A DNA stretch of 59,963 nt from Actinomadura fibrosa (GCF_900659615.1 NZ_CAACUY010000039.1:1-59963); one strand, 5' to 3'; counted from the first letter of the stretch, positions 15,901 to 23,357 are shown. Notes: generated by a model from the sequence alone, not told the origin. Program-made: numbers and translations.

Positions 15901-16346
15901 GTGAGGTCGGCCGGATCGGAATCTGCAAGGGTTTCCCGATCGGTATGGTCAGGATGCGGCCCGTCCTCCCCTCCCAGGACCAGATCCTCGGGGATGAGGA
16001 GGTCGTCCTCCGGTGGCATGGCGGAGACCCCCTGCTGCGTGTAGTACTCGTGCAGCGGCTCGGGGACGGAGGAGGGGTCCGCGGCGAACACCGAGCGGAA
16101 TGCGATGACGGCGCATTCCAGGTCCTCCTCGACCTCCTCCACCGGCAGCGCCAGGACCCGGAGCCAGCACAGCCAGCCGATCTCGTGGCACGCCTCGGCG
16201 TCGGGGCCGGACCCGTTCGCGGAGAGGAACGCCACGAGAGCGCTCACCTCTAGCGTGGCGTCCGGATCGAGCACCGGCGCCGGGTCACCGGTCTCGCGAG
16301 CACGGGCGACCCGCGCCCGGATGGCGGCCAGGAGTTCGTTCCGCAT
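12996..16346 (-). CDS. TPR-repeat CHAT-domain (caspase-like) protease
   Basis: A 1116-residue reverse-strand protein starting at ATG 16346 with GGGAAGG upstream; an earlier in-frame start has no site. Residues from about 180 to 620 are tandem TPR-like helical repeats of the form GDPxxLREAIDxHRxAL, for example ERTGDPDVLREAIDTGHRAL. The C-terminal about 300 residues are a CHAT domain, the caspase-like clan CD peptidase. The catalytic His lies in SVAHFACHATSGWD (about His978) and the Cys in LAYLSACGTSD (about Cys1022). GFRATIGTLWPINDRVA and LHHALHRLRATYLDAPTLWA complete the typical end. The active site appears intact. Such TPR-CHAT proteins act as regulated proteases, and some are immune effectors. 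It converges with an Mrr nuclease and is divergent from an orphan B12-binding protein. Confidence 0.9.
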   Translation of the reverse strand: MRNELLAAIRARVARARETGDPAPVLDPDATLEVSALVAFLSANGSGPDAEACHEIGWLCWLRVLALPVEEVEEDLECAVIAFRSVFAADPSSVPEPLHEYYTQQGVSAMPPEDDLLIPEDLVLGGEDGPHPDHTDRETLADSDPADLTDHGVVFMEWYERAGDLEALQGALEQFRSALALVPSDHPKWDLCMSNLLSALASWYDDFGEVDALREMVAVLREGARVDPSRRAFLSTALFTLSNHIGDIEALREAVDVRRALVGDTADAATRADHLNELGGMARKLYESTGEAETLDEAVTAFRASVRTTPSGDPELPGRLTGLGGILQALFERTGDPDVLREAIDTGHRALAAFPQEHPHRGMCLANLGVSLRTSFERTGDLAVLSEAVDAHRASLAATPDDHPARAGRLLNLGNTLRTLADRTGDPQALSGAVQAGAAALELINDDHPDRARYLSSLANSLYALAGRTEDPRHWAEAADLSRAAVAATPEGHAFRPRNLNNLAVGLTLQFRHTGDPATLREAVAAGRAAVAASHDNWSELPGYLCVLGSALVLLHRHTGDESARDEAQAVLKRATAHPAATVEDRISAERSLARICPPEAALGAIETVVSLLPLVAPRDLRRADREHQLGEEAGIAGQVAATALAAGRPQRAVELLEQSRGLLLREDMDSRTEVDRLRAHAPDLVDEFVRLRDDLARLDPTPTPGSEGDRTIADRRRAAAAAWDGLLDRVHARPGLAGFLAPPSIDELRRQADAGPIVLVTTDRDRCDALIVTGDTARPVRHVPLPALTEQAAYEQGDRFLAARRAAVTAPDASGRRRAEAELHDVLGWLWDTTAAPILTALGHTAAPEDGWPRIWWCSVGVMAYLPLHAAGHHHDLLTDTPPRTVMDRVVSSYTPTIRALAYARRNPAPSSPEARPALIVAMPETPDAPPLPGADDEAHRVSRLLTEPTILRSRHATRQAVLSALPRHSVAHFACHATSGWDAPDAGRLLLHDHSASPLTVAEISRLDLAGADLAYLSACGTSDTHPRLVDEAVHITAAFQLAGFRATIGTLWPINDRVATQAAEEIYTELTGEGTRPPDAARAAHALHHALHRLRATYLDAPTLWAGQIHAGI

Positions 16347-16462
16347 CCGTGCCTTCCCGCTGGAGCGCCCGCGCGTCCCGCCGACCTTATCCGGCATCGG
16401 ACAGGTGGGGCGGGATGTTCGGAAGGCGTTGTTCGAGCTGCTGGGACGGGTAGTGGGCGGGT

Positions 16463-17161
16463 ATGGGGGACGCAGGTGGAGAGGCCGGGCACGGGGGTGA
16501 TCACATCCCTGTGGACGCCCCGGCCGCCGAGCGCGACGCTGCACTGGCCGCGCCGGTCAACGGCCTGGCGGACGCGGCGATGGCGCTGGACGAGTTCACC
16601 ATGGCCGGCGCCGTGGAGTCGGCCCTCCGCGCGGAGGGCGTCGCGGCGGCCTGGGACACGGTGCTGGTGCCGGTGCTCGTCGGGATCGGGCGCAAGCACG
16701 AGGCGACCGGCAGGTACGTGGAGGTGGAGCATCTGCTGTCGGCGGTGGTGTCGCGCTGCCTGGTCGCGGTGACGCCGCCCGCGGTCGCCTTCCCGGGCGG
16801 GCACGGCCGCAGCCCCGTGGTGCTGGCGTGCGCTCCGGACGAGCAGCACAGCCTGCCGCTTCTCGCGCTGGCCGCCGCGCTGGCCGAGGCGGGCGTCCCG
16901 AGGCTGATGCTGGGGGCGCGTGTGCCGGCGTCCGCCCTGGCGTCCGCGATCGACCGGGTTGAGGCGCACGCGGTGTTCGTCTGGTCGCAGCTTCCCGAGA
17001 CCGGCGACCCGTCCTGGCTCAACGATCTGCCGTCCACGCGTCCTCCACTACGGGTCGTGGTCGGCGGGCCCGGGTGGGACGGAGAACGGCTTCCGCCCGC
17101 GGTGTCCCTCGTGACGTCCGTGTCCACCGCGCTGGACGCCCTGTGCGGGGCCTACCGCTGA
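16463..17161 (+). CDS. Cobalamin (B12)-binding domain protein lacking the MerR DNA-binding domain
   Basis: A 232-residue protein starting at ATG 16463, 117 bp from the divergent CHAT gene. The first about 40 residues are acidic and low in structure. The four-helix bundle follows (DEFTMAGAVESALRAEGVAA, then VPVLVGIGRKHEATGRYVEV). Last comes the Rossmann-like B12 domain, with CAPDEQHSLPLLALAAALAE holding the His that would be the lower axial ligand. In the light-sensing CarH/LitR group this module follows a MerR helix-turn-helix, which is absent here. The W-x9-EH cobalamin-shielding motif appears as H-x9-EH (KHEATGRYVEVEH), so the Trp is replaced. It could be an antirepressor-like partner or a decayed regulator. 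Confidence 0.8.
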   Translation: MGDAGGEAGHGGDHIPVDAPAAERDAALAAPVNGLADAAMALDEFTMAGAVESALRAEGVAAAWDTVLVPVLVGIGRKHEATGRYVEVEHLLSAVVSRCLVAVTPPAVAFPGGHGRSPVVLACAPDEQHSLPLLALAAALAEAGVPRLMLGARVPASALASAIDRVEAHAVFVWSQLPETGDPSWLNDLPSTRPPLRVVVGGPGWDGERLPPAVSLVTSVSTALDALCGAYR

Positions 17162-17167
17162 ACGCCG

Positions 17168-18442
17168 TCAGCGCGCGGTCCGTGCCGGTTCCGGCGGCTG
17201 CTCGGCGCCGGCCAGTGCCGGTTCCGGACGGCCCAGGGCGCGGAAGCGCAGGGCGATCTGCATCTCGAACCGCCAGTCGGGATCGTGGAGGCGTTCCCCG
17301 AAGCGATCTTCGAGCTGCCGCATCCGGTAGCGGGCCGTCTGCGGGTGGATGTTGAGCCGCGCGGCCACCTCGCGCAGGGCCGATCCGCTGTCCAGCCAGG
17401 TCAGCAGTGTTTCCGAGAGCCGGGTACGGCGTTCCGGCGGGCAGTCGGAGAACGCCGCCAGCGCCCGCCGGACGAGGATCCGGAGGCACTCCTCGTCGCC
17501 GAGCATGGTGAGCGACGGCAGATGCTCGTCGCAGCGCACATGCCCTTCGGCGCCCGGCAGCACGCCCCGGAGCATCAGCGCCAGGCCCCGCCGGGCGAGC
17601 CGGAGGGACAGCGCCGCCTCCTCCAGCGGCACGACCGGCCCGATGGCGTAGGCGACGCCGTTGAGCCCCCGGCGCAGCATCTCGTACCGTCCCGCCGCGT
17701 CCGGCGCGGGGACGAGCAGGCAGGGGTCGGGGCGTTCGAGATCGGTCAGGACGTCGGCGTCGAGCGCCGGCGAGAGCCGCCCGCCCGCGGTGAAGACGTC
17801 GTCCACGGCGACGCAGGCGACGCTGCCGGGCAGCCGCCACCTCGCCTCGCGCGCGAGGTCGGCGACCGGCCGCGGGCTGAAGCCGAGCTCGGACAGGAGC
17901 GCTCCAAGGAGCCGCTTCCGGTTCTCTCCGAGCGTCGCCGCGGCGTCCTCGTAGAGCCGCTCGAACAGGTCCACGGCCTGCGCCGAGACGAGCTCCATGC
18001 ACGCGAAGGTCCGCTCGGCGAGGACCGACACCTCGTCCGGCGTGAAGCCCGCGCGGTTGCCCGCCGCGGCGAAGTGCCGCCAGGCGACGCGGGCGCCGAT
18101 CTGCGAGAGCGCCAGCAACGTGTTGAGGTCGCATCCGTTGAGGAACGCGTCCCGGATGAACGAGCCGTACCTCTCGGCGTCGTCGTCCAGGACGGGAGCG
18201 CCCGCCGCGACCCTGTCGACGAACCTGCGCACCATCTCCTCGATGCCCCGCCTGGCCTGGGATCCGGCGTCGAGGCGGAACAGGGCATCGGCCTTGGGCA
18301 CGTGCGCCCGCATCTCCTCGATGAGCTCGTCCACGAGTACCGGCAGTCCGGCCCGTACGATGTCCGCGATCGCGGTGGCCGCCGGGGCGCGGTCCGGCAG
18401 GACGGTCGGCGCGTGCCGTTGGGGTGGCGCGTGTGCGGGCAC
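17168..18442 (-). CDS. PucR/CdaR-type helix-turn-helix transcriptional regulator
   Basis: A 424-residue regulator on the reverse strand. GTG 18442 is chosen because AGGAGG lies at a good distance. The C-terminal PucR helix-turn-helix reads LREVAARLNIHPQTARYRMR followed by QLEDRFGERLHDPDWRFEMQ. The central part is the GGDEF-like CdaR/PucR domain, and the N-terminal about 170 residues are an all-helical input domain. The family controls purine, sugar-acid and diverse catabolic genes. Its target is not evident because the flanking genes are unrelated. It ends 7 bp from the convergent B12-binding gene. A good reverse-strand promoter is seen 190 bp upstream. Confidence 0.87.
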   Translation of the reverse strand: MPAHAPPQRHAPTVLPDRAPAATAIADIVRAGLPVLVDELIEEMRAHVPKADALFRLDAGSQARRGIEEMVRRFVDRVAAGAPVLDDDAERYGSFIRDAFLNGCDLNTLLALSQIGARVAWRHFAAAGNRAGFTPDEVSVLAERTFACMELVSAQAVDLFERLYEDAAATLGENRKRLLGALLSELGFSPRPVADLAREARWRLPGSVACVAVDDVFTAGGRLSPALDADVLTDLERPDPCLLVPAPDAAGRYEMLRRGLNGVAYAIGPVVPLEEAALSLRLARRGLALMLRGVLPGAEGHVRCDEHLPSLTMLGDEECLRILVRRALAAFSDCPPERRTRLSETLLTWLDSGSALREVAARLNIHPQTARYRMRQLEDRFGERLHDPDWRFEMQIALRFRALGRPEPALAGAEQPPEPARTAR

Positions 18443-18772
18443 GGATCCTCCTTCGTGCGGGAGCACACCGGTGGACGCGGCCGGGCCACGCGACGCCCGG
18501 CTCACCGGTGGGAGCGTGCTCGGAGTCGCAGGTGTCGAGGGGCCACGGCGAGCCGCGGGTCGTGCATCGCGCGCATCGACCTCACCTCGCTCGTCGGGAC
18601 CGGCTCCGGCAAGTATGGATCGCCGCCGAGGGAATGTAAATCGACATCTTAAAAACCGCAAATGGCGTTATCAGCTACGAGAGGATTGATCTCTCAACTG
18701 AATGTGAGATTCTCAAACGCGGCGTCGCGACCTGGGGCCGCGGCGGGCGCCGAGGTCATGGCGCGTTGCCGA
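18443..18772. other. 330-bp intergenic region, AT-richer segment, no gene seen
   Basis: The region separates two reverse-strand genes. It holds the PucR-gene promoter (18633-18661), an AT-rich patch around 18630-18700 and an imperfect inverted repeat with TTGATCTCTCAA and TGAGATTCTCAA near 18687-18717. No coding frame or RNA gene was recognised. Confidence 0.5.
18633..18661 (-). promoter_or_regulatory. Predicted promoter of the PucR-type regulator
   Basis: On the reverse strand TTGCGG (18661-18656) and TACATT (18638-18633) are 17 bp apart. Transcription would run toward the PucR gene start at 18442, giving a leader of about 185 nt. Confidence 0.45.
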
Positions 18773-19720
18773 TCACCGTGGACGGGCGCTGCCGGGCGTG
18801 GGGATCGCGACGGCGGTGTACGGCGTGTCCGGGGTCGCCGGGGTGTCGAAGCGGGCGTTGGGGAGGTACAGCCGGGACCCGAAAGCGGCCACGGTCGCCG
18901 GGACGTCGAACCGCGGGTCGCCCACCCGCCGCACGACGCGGCCCTCGGTTCCCGCCGCGTTCAGCCGCAGGACCGTCACGACGTTGAGCCGGTTCTGCAC
19001 CGCGTACATCGTCCGCCCGCGCAGCAGGAGACCGTCGCCTTCCACCAGCGACTCGCCGTGCAGGTCCACCCGCCGCGTCCGGCCGGACGGCTCGACGCGG
19101 AACAGCCCGCCGGTATTGGACTGCACCACGAGCAGGGCCCGGCCGTCCGGAGTGGGCGTGATGCCGTTGGCGTTGAAGCCGGTGCCGTACCTCAGGTCCC
19201 CGGTCAGCGGGATCCGCACCGGACGGGCGGGCAGCCGCCCGCCGCGCAACGGCAGCTTGTAGAGGACCGCGTTGGTGGAGTCGGTGATCCACGCCGCGCC
19301 TTTCGTGATGACGACGTCGTTGACGAAGGACGGGCCGGCCGCCAGCCGGTAGGAGGCCAGGATCCGCCCGGTGCGGACGTCGAGGACGCGCGCGTCGCCC
19401 CCCGTGCCTCCCGCCACGAACAGCCGGCCGTACGGGTCGATCTTCATTCCCAGGGACGGCGTGCCCGGTCCGCGGCTGAAGACCGCGCCGCGTCCGGTGC
19501 GCAGGTCGACGCGGTACACGGAGCCGTCGGCCATCGAGCCGATGTAGGCGAACGGGCCGGCGCCGATGGCGATGCCCTCGGGCTGGAAGCCGTCGGGGAG
19601 GGCCAGCGTCGTCGGGGGAGTCCCGGCCCGCTGGTCCGATGCCGCCGCGGGGCCGGCGGTGGCGATGGTCATCGTGAGCGCGGGAACGATCGCACCGAGG
19701 ATCGTGATCGGGAGCTTCAT
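18773..19720 (-). CDS. Secreted SMP-30/NHL-type beta-propeller protein
   Basis: A 315-residue protein starting at ATG 19720. It has a Sec signal peptide: MKLPITILGAIVPALTMTIA with an AxA-type cleavage region at AGPAAASDQ. The mature part is a six-bladed propeller of the SMP-30/gluconolactonase/NHL kind, with repeated strands such as GFQPEGIAIGAGPFAYIGSM, GMKIDPYGRLFVAGG, FVNDVVITKGAAWITDSTNA and ANGITPTPDGRALLVVQSNT. Members are often called superoxide dismutase in databases, which the sequence does not support. The likely location is outside the membrane. Substrate is unknown, and no operon partner is seen. Confidence 0.8.
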   Translation of the reverse strand: MKLPITILGAIVPALTMTIATAGPAAASDQRAGTPPTTLALPDGFQPEGIAIGAGPFAYIGSMADGSVYRVDLRTGRGAVFSRGPGTPSLGMKIDPYGRLFVAGGTGGDARVLDVRTGRILASYRLAAGPSFVNDVVITKGAAWITDSTNAVLYKLPLRGGRLPARPVRIPLTGDLRYGTGFNANGITPTPDGRALLVVQSNTGGLFRVEPSGRTRRVDLHGESLVEGDGLLLRGRTMYAVQNRLNVVTVLRLNAAGTEGRVVRRVGDPRFDVPATVAAFGSRLYLPNARFDTPATPDTPYTAVAIPTPGSARPR

Positions 19721-20037
19721 GTGCCGCTCTTTCCGTCGTATGAGGTCAACGCCGGCAGTCTGGCCCGGGAACGATCAATGAGTCCAACACATGTCCGTCA
19801 TCTCATCGATCTCGGATCACGATTGATCCGTCCACGCGGAAGCGGAGCCGCGGAAGCGCCGGTCGCATGATGCGCGAAAACGTCACTGATGACGACGGGG
19901 AAAGCGTTATCGCGTCCGTTCCGCGTGAATTGAAGTGTGAAGTCTTGGCCGAAATCTGCCAGATACCGAGCGCTTATGGACGCCGAAACCGTGAGAGGCT
20001 GAGGTGATGACGAGCGGATCGGGGGAGGATGCCGGAA
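19721..20037. other. 317-bp divergent intergenic region
   Basis: It lies between the reverse propeller gene and the forward lipoprotein gene. It contains a 7-bp inverted repeat CGGATCA-CGAT-TGATCCG at 19813-19830, a plausible operator, and a 30-codon frame at 19778-19870 that lacks a ribosome-binding site. I do not call that frame a gene. Nothing else was recognised. Confidence 0.45.
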
Positions 20038-20277
20038 ATGGGACCTACTAGATGGGCGCTGCCCGTGGTCGTGGGCACCGTGATCCTTTTCGGCTCGGTC
20101 TCCTGTAAGGACTCCGGGAATTCGGATGGTCCGGGCGGATCGGGTGGCGCCACGAACTCGGCGCCGGGCCGCGGCCCGGACAACGTCAACCCGACACCGG
20201 TGCAGCCGACCGCGACACGGCCACCGGACGATTCCGGTGATTCCGGCACCGATGACCCCGGCGGTTCGAGTCCCTGA
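20038..20277 (+). CDS. Small Thr/Pro/Gly-rich lipoprotein
   Basis: A 79-residue protein. ATG 20038 is preferred because GGGGGAGG (20021-20028) is 9 bp upstream; ATG 20029 is too close. The signal is MGPTRWALPVVVGTVILFGS with the lipobox GSVSC, so Cys25 or so is lipidated. The mature part is low-complexity: Asp, Gly, Ser, Pro and Thr with no fold, ending DSGTDDPGGSSP. The next gene begins 5 bp later, so the two are surely co-expressed. The exposed disordered tail could be a tether or a partner of the membrane protein. Family unknown. Confidence 0.7.
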   Translation: MGPTRWALPVVVGTVILFGSVSCKDSGNSDGPGGSGGATNSAPGRGPDNVNPTPVQPTATRPPDDSGDSGTDDPGGSSP

Positions 20278-20282
20278 GCCGG

Positions 20283-21194
20283 GTGCCGCCGAACCCGTCC
20301 GCCGCCGAAGACACGGACGACTCCCCGGAACGCCGCCCGGCCGGGTGGGCGGCCGGCCTCCAGGCCCTCGGCCAGGTCCTCGCGCAGACGACGCTGATCG
20401 TCGCGGTGCTGTACTACTTCGGCTGGGCGCGCAGTTACGCGCTGTACCCCTATTTCGGGATCGAGCCGTCGATGCTGCGGTTCTCGGTCGCCGACTACGT
20501 GCTGCGCAGCGTCACCGTGACCGTCCAGCCGCTGGTCATCGCCGCCCTCGCGGTCCTGGGGCTGCCGCTGGCGCACCGCCTGCTGAAGAGGGCGGTCGCG
20601 CGGCAGGTCTCCGGCGGCCACCGGCTCCTCCTGCGCGCCGTCGTCATCGGCTGCGCCGGCGTCGGAATCACGCTCTGCGTGGCCGGGCTCCTCGGTTTCT
20701 ACAATGTCATCGTCTACAGCACCCGGCAGCCGATCGTTCCCATTCTCATCGGTGCCGGAGTGGTGCTGGTGGTGTACGCGATCTCCTGGCGAGGAGCCAC
20801 CCCGGAAATTCCCGCTCCCGCGGCAATCGAGGGCCTTCAGGCGGCCGTTCTGGTCGTCCTCGCCGCGGTATTGATCCTCTGGGCCGTCGGGGTCTACGCG
20901 AACCTCGACGGGACGGAATCGGCTCGGACGATCGAACGCCGCCTTGCCGAGCGTCCACCCGTCACCGTCTACAGCAAGACGGATCTGAGCCTGTCGGCGC
21001 CGGGAACGGGTCTCAAGGCCGAACGACTCCGCGTGACCCGGGGAGAGTACGTCTACCGCTACACCGGGCTGCGGCTCCTCACTTATTCAAATGGCAGATA
21101 CATCCTCCTGCCCGAGCACTGGGCCCATGCGCGAGACCCTGCTTTCGTCCTCGACGAGCGCGACGGCCTGAGATTCGAGATCCGCCACGCCTGA
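20283..21194 (+). CDS. Multi-pass membrane protein of unknown function
   Basis: A 303-residue protein starting at GTG 20283. Five hydrophobic segments can be traced: LAQTTLIVAVLYYFGWARSY, VQPLVIAALAVLGLPLAHRL, LLRAVVIGCAGVGITLCVAG, VPILIGAGVVLVVYAISW and LQAAVLVVLAAVLILWAVGV. A C-terminal extracytoplasmic or cytoplasmic tail of about 95 residues follows (PPVTVYSKTDLSLSAPGTGL, YRYTGLRLLTYSNGRYILLP). The tail looks like a compact beta domain. The segment ARSYALYPYFGIEPSMLRFS after the first helix is unusual and conserved-looking. It is coupled to the lipoprotein 5 bp upstream. I do not recognise the family; an envelope protein pair is all that can be said. Confidence 0.65.
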   Translation: MPPNPSAAEDTDDSPERRPAGWAAGLQALGQVLAQTTLIVAVLYYFGWARSYALYPYFGIEPSMLRFSVADYVLRSVTVTVQPLVIAALAVLGLPLAHRLLKRAVARQVSGGHRLLLRAVVIGCAGVGITLCVAGLLGFYNVIVYSTRQPIVPILIGAGVVLVVYAISWRGATPEIPAPAAIEGLQAAVLVVLAAVLILWAVGVYANLDGTESARTIERRLAERPPVTVYSKTDLSLSAPGTGLKAERLRVTRGEYVYRYTGLRLLTYSNGRYILLPEHWAHARDPAFVLDERDGLRFEIRHA

Positions 21195-21211
21195 GCGCCC
21201 CCGGCCGACCT

Positions 21212-21661
21212 TCACTGCACGGTGCGAGCGAGGATGCCGAGGGTCGCGCGCAACGCGGTCTGGGGGATGACCGGGAAGGTCAGGGCGCTGCGGTACCGCT
21301 CGCCGGTCCGGCTCCAGTCGCAGTACGACGTGACCCGCGTCCCCGTCTCCGTGGGTTCGAGCAGGTAGCCGTAGCGGTGGTCGATTCCCTCGGCGACCGT
21401 CCACTCGATGTGCGCGTCGCGCTCGAACCGCGTGATCGTCACGGTGACGTCGTACTTCCCGAGATCGATGTCACCCAGCGCCTCCCGGTCCATATGGACG
21501 ACGAACGTGTCGCCGACACCCTTGACGGGATCCCCTTCCGCCGATTGCAGCATTCCGGAGCTGTCGATCGCCACGTGCCCGTGCGGATCGCACAGCAGGT
21601 CGAACACCTTCTCCGGTGGCGCTTCGATCTCGCGCTGGGCCTCGACCCGGTCCTCCGCCAT
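21212..21661 (-). CDS. SRPBCC (START/polyketide cyclase-like) family protein
   Basis: A 149-residue reverse-strand protein starting at ATG 21661. It begins with the typical SRPBCC strand-helix EAQREIEAPPEKVFDLLCDP, then HGHVAIDSSGMLQS, and continues through WTVAEGIDHRYGYLLEPTET to the long C-terminal helix. The fold makes a hydrophobic cavity for lipids or polyketide-like ligands; specific ligands cannot be deduced. A 6-bp inverted repeat ATTCTC-N7-GAGAAT at 21685-21703 lies just upstream of the start, suggesting local control. It is on the same strand as the Old Yellow Enzyme, 91 bp downstream of it. Confidence 0.82.
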   Translation of the reverse strand: MAEDRVEAQREIEAPPEKVFDLLCDPHGHVAIDSSGMLQSAEGDPVKGVGDTFVVHMDREALGDIDLGKYDVTVTITRFERDAHIEWTVAEGIDHRYGYLLEPTETGTRVTSYCDWSRTGERYRSALTFPVIPQTALRATLGILARTVQ

Positions 21662-21752
21662 GATCTCCCCTTGTATCGAGGGTCATTCTCGCTGACTGAG
21701 AATATCAATCTCGGCGGAGGCCGCCGGGACGGGGGTCGGCTCGCTCGTCGCG

Positions 21753-22844
21753 TCAGGTGAGGGACTTGAGGTGGGCAGGGGTGAAGAGGGTCGGCGACTC
21801 GCCGTTCAGGATCTTCGTGGGCCAGGCGGGGTCGCCCAGGAGGGCGCGGCCGAGGGCGACCAGGTCGAAGTCGCCGCGCTCCATCAGGTCGAGGAGCGGG
21901 TCGATGTTCGTCGCGTGAGCCGCCTCGCCCTGGAAGGACGCGATGAACTCGATGTCGAGGCCGACCGAGCCGACGCTGATGGACGGCTTGCCCGTCAGCT
22001 TCTTCGCCCAGCCAGCGAGGTTGAGGTCGGAGCCCTCGAACTCGGGGAGCCAGTAGCGGCGCGTGGAGCAGTGGAAGGCGTCGGCGCCCGCGTCGACCAG
22101 GCGGCCGAGGAGGGCGCCGAGCTCTTCGGGGGTCTCCGCGATCTTCGCGTCGAAGGCGCCCGCCTTCCACTGGGACGTCCGGAAGATGATCGGGAAGTCG
22201 GGGCCGACGGCCGCGCGGCACGCGGCGACGATGTCGGCGGCGAAGCGGACGCGGTCGCCGTAGGCGTCGGTGCGGCGGTTCGTGCGGGACCAGAGGAACT
22301 GGTCGATGAGGTAGCCGTGCGCGCCGTGCAACTCGATGCCGTCGAAACCGCGGGCCTTGGCCGCCGCGGCGGCGTCCGCGAAGGCCCGGATCACGTCGTC
22401 GATGTCGGCGAGGGTCATGGCCGTGCCCTCGTCCGAGCCCGTGATGGGGACGCCGGACGGGCCGACCCGGGGAGCGTCCGGCACCGGAGGCGCGCCCGCC
22501 TCGCGCGCCATGCCGACATGCCAGAGCTGCGGGACGATCGCGCCGCCCTCGCGGTGGACCGCGGCGGCCACGTCCGCCCAGCCGGTGAGGGCGTCCTCGC
22601 CGTAGAAGCGCGGCACGCGGGCGCTGGTGCCGGCCGAGTCGTGGCCCACGTAGGTGCCCTCGGTGATGATCAGTCCGACCCCGCCCGCGGCGCGGCGCGC
22701 GTAGTACGCCGCCACGTCCTCGCCCGGGACGCCGCCGGGGGAGTGCTCGCGGGTCATCGGCGCCATGGCGATGCGGTTCCGCACCGTGAGGCGTCCGAGG
22801 GAGAAGGGAGTGCCGAGGACCTCGGTCACGCGGGCGTCGGTCAT
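21753..22844 (-). CDS. Old Yellow Enzyme family NADH:flavin oxidoreductase
   Basis: A 363-residue FMN-dependent ene-reductase of the OYE type, starting at ATG 22844. Landmarks: RNRIAMAPMTREHSPGGVPG (FMN and substrate contact region), IVPQLWHVGM with the Gln/His flavin contacts, ELHGAHGYLIDQFLWSRTNR with the HGAH region and RTNRRTDAYGD, and a C-terminal LVALGRALLGDPAWP phosphate-binding part. Length is normal for the classical family. It is divergent from a MarR-type regulator 96 bp away, with two copies of a palindromic site between them. Induction by an electrophilic or phenolic compound through that regulator is a reasonable inference. Confidence 0.9.
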   Translation of the reverse strand: MTDARVTEVLGTPFSLGRLTVRNRIAMAPMTREHSPGGVPGEDVAAYYARRAAGGVGLIITEGTYVGHDSAGTSARVPRFYGEDALTGWADVAAAVHREGGAIVPQLWHVGMAREAGAPPVPDAPRVGPSGVPITGSDEGTAMTLADIDDVIRAFADAAAAAKARGFDGIELHGAHGYLIDQFLWSRTNRRTDAYGDRVRFAADIVAACRAAVGPDFPIIFRTSQWKAGAFDAKIAETPEELGALLGRLVDAGADAFHCSTRRYWLPEFEGSDLNLAGWAKKLTGKPSISVGSVGLDIEFIASFQGEAAHATNIDPLLDLMERGDFDLVALGRALLGDPAWPTKILNGESPTLFTPAHLKSLT

Positions 22845-22859
22845 GGTGATCCTTAAATA

Positions 22860-22910
22860 TTGAGAAGGTCAAGTATCGGTCAGCATAGGGCCGATGGTTG
22901 AGAACCTCAA
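22860..22910. promoter_or_regulatory. Two MarR-type operator copies between the OYE and marR genes
   Basis: TTGAG-AAC-CTCAA at 22898-22910 is a perfect palindrome. TTGAG-AAG-GTCAA at 22860-22872 is an imperfect copy 38 bp away. They lie in the 96-bp divergent promoter region, one next to each gene start, as expected for MarR autoregulation and control of the flanking enzyme. Confidence 0.6.
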
Positions 22911-22940
22911 ATGTTGTGGAGATCAAGGTAGGGTGGTGCC

Positions 22941-23357
22941 GTGAGCGACGATTCCGTGGTGGCCGAGCTGACCGAGCTGGTCATGCGGGTGGCGAGACGC
23001 CTCCAGTTCGACTTCCACGCCGCGGCCGCGGAGCTGGACCTGCCGCCCGCGCAGGCGCTCGCCCTCTCCGAACTGGGCGAATCCGCGCCGATGCGAGAGC
23101 TGGCCGTCCGGCTCGGATGCGACGCGTCCAACGTGACCGGCATCGTGGACGGCCTGGAGCGGCGCGGCCTGGTGACCCGGCGGCCCGACCCGTCCGACCG
23201 GCGCGTCAAGCACCTCGTCCTCACCGAGGAGGGCGAACGGAAGCGCGAGACCCTGCGCTCCCGCAGCCACGCCAAGGCCGCCGAGCTCTTCGAGCTTCCC
23301 CACGGCGACGACGTCCGCCTCCGCGACCTCCTGGCCCAGGTAAAGACCTGCCGCTGA
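22941..23357 (+). CDS. MarR family transcriptional regulator
   Basis: A 138-residue winged-helix regulator starting at GTG 22941. The DNA-binding part reads PMRELAVRLGCDASNVTGIV followed by the wing RRPDPSDRRVKHLVLTEEGE with the conserved DxRxK-type arginine/aspartate. N- and C-terminal helices provide dimerisation. It is divergent from the Old Yellow Enzyme gene, and two palindromic sites lie between them. The simplest model is a repressor of the oxidoreductase released by a small-molecule ligand. Its stop at 23357 directly abuts the end of the reverse-strand ATPase gene. Confidence 0.9.
   Translation: MSDDSVVAELTELVMRVARRLQFDFHAAAAELDLPPAQALALSELGESAPMRELAVRLGCDASNVTGIVDGLERRGLVTRRPDPSDRRVKHLVLTEEGERKRETLRSRSHAKAAELFELPHGDDVRLRDLLAQVKTCR

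Noticed and set aside
18773..19720. Annotation as superoxide dismutase
   Set aside because: The protein is an SMP-30/NHL-type propeller with a signal peptide; no metal site typical of SOD is visible. That name is a common database error for the family.
19778..19870. 30-codon forward frame in the intergenic region before the small lipoprotein
   Set aside because: No ribosome-binding site and no recognisable sequence; more likely chance.
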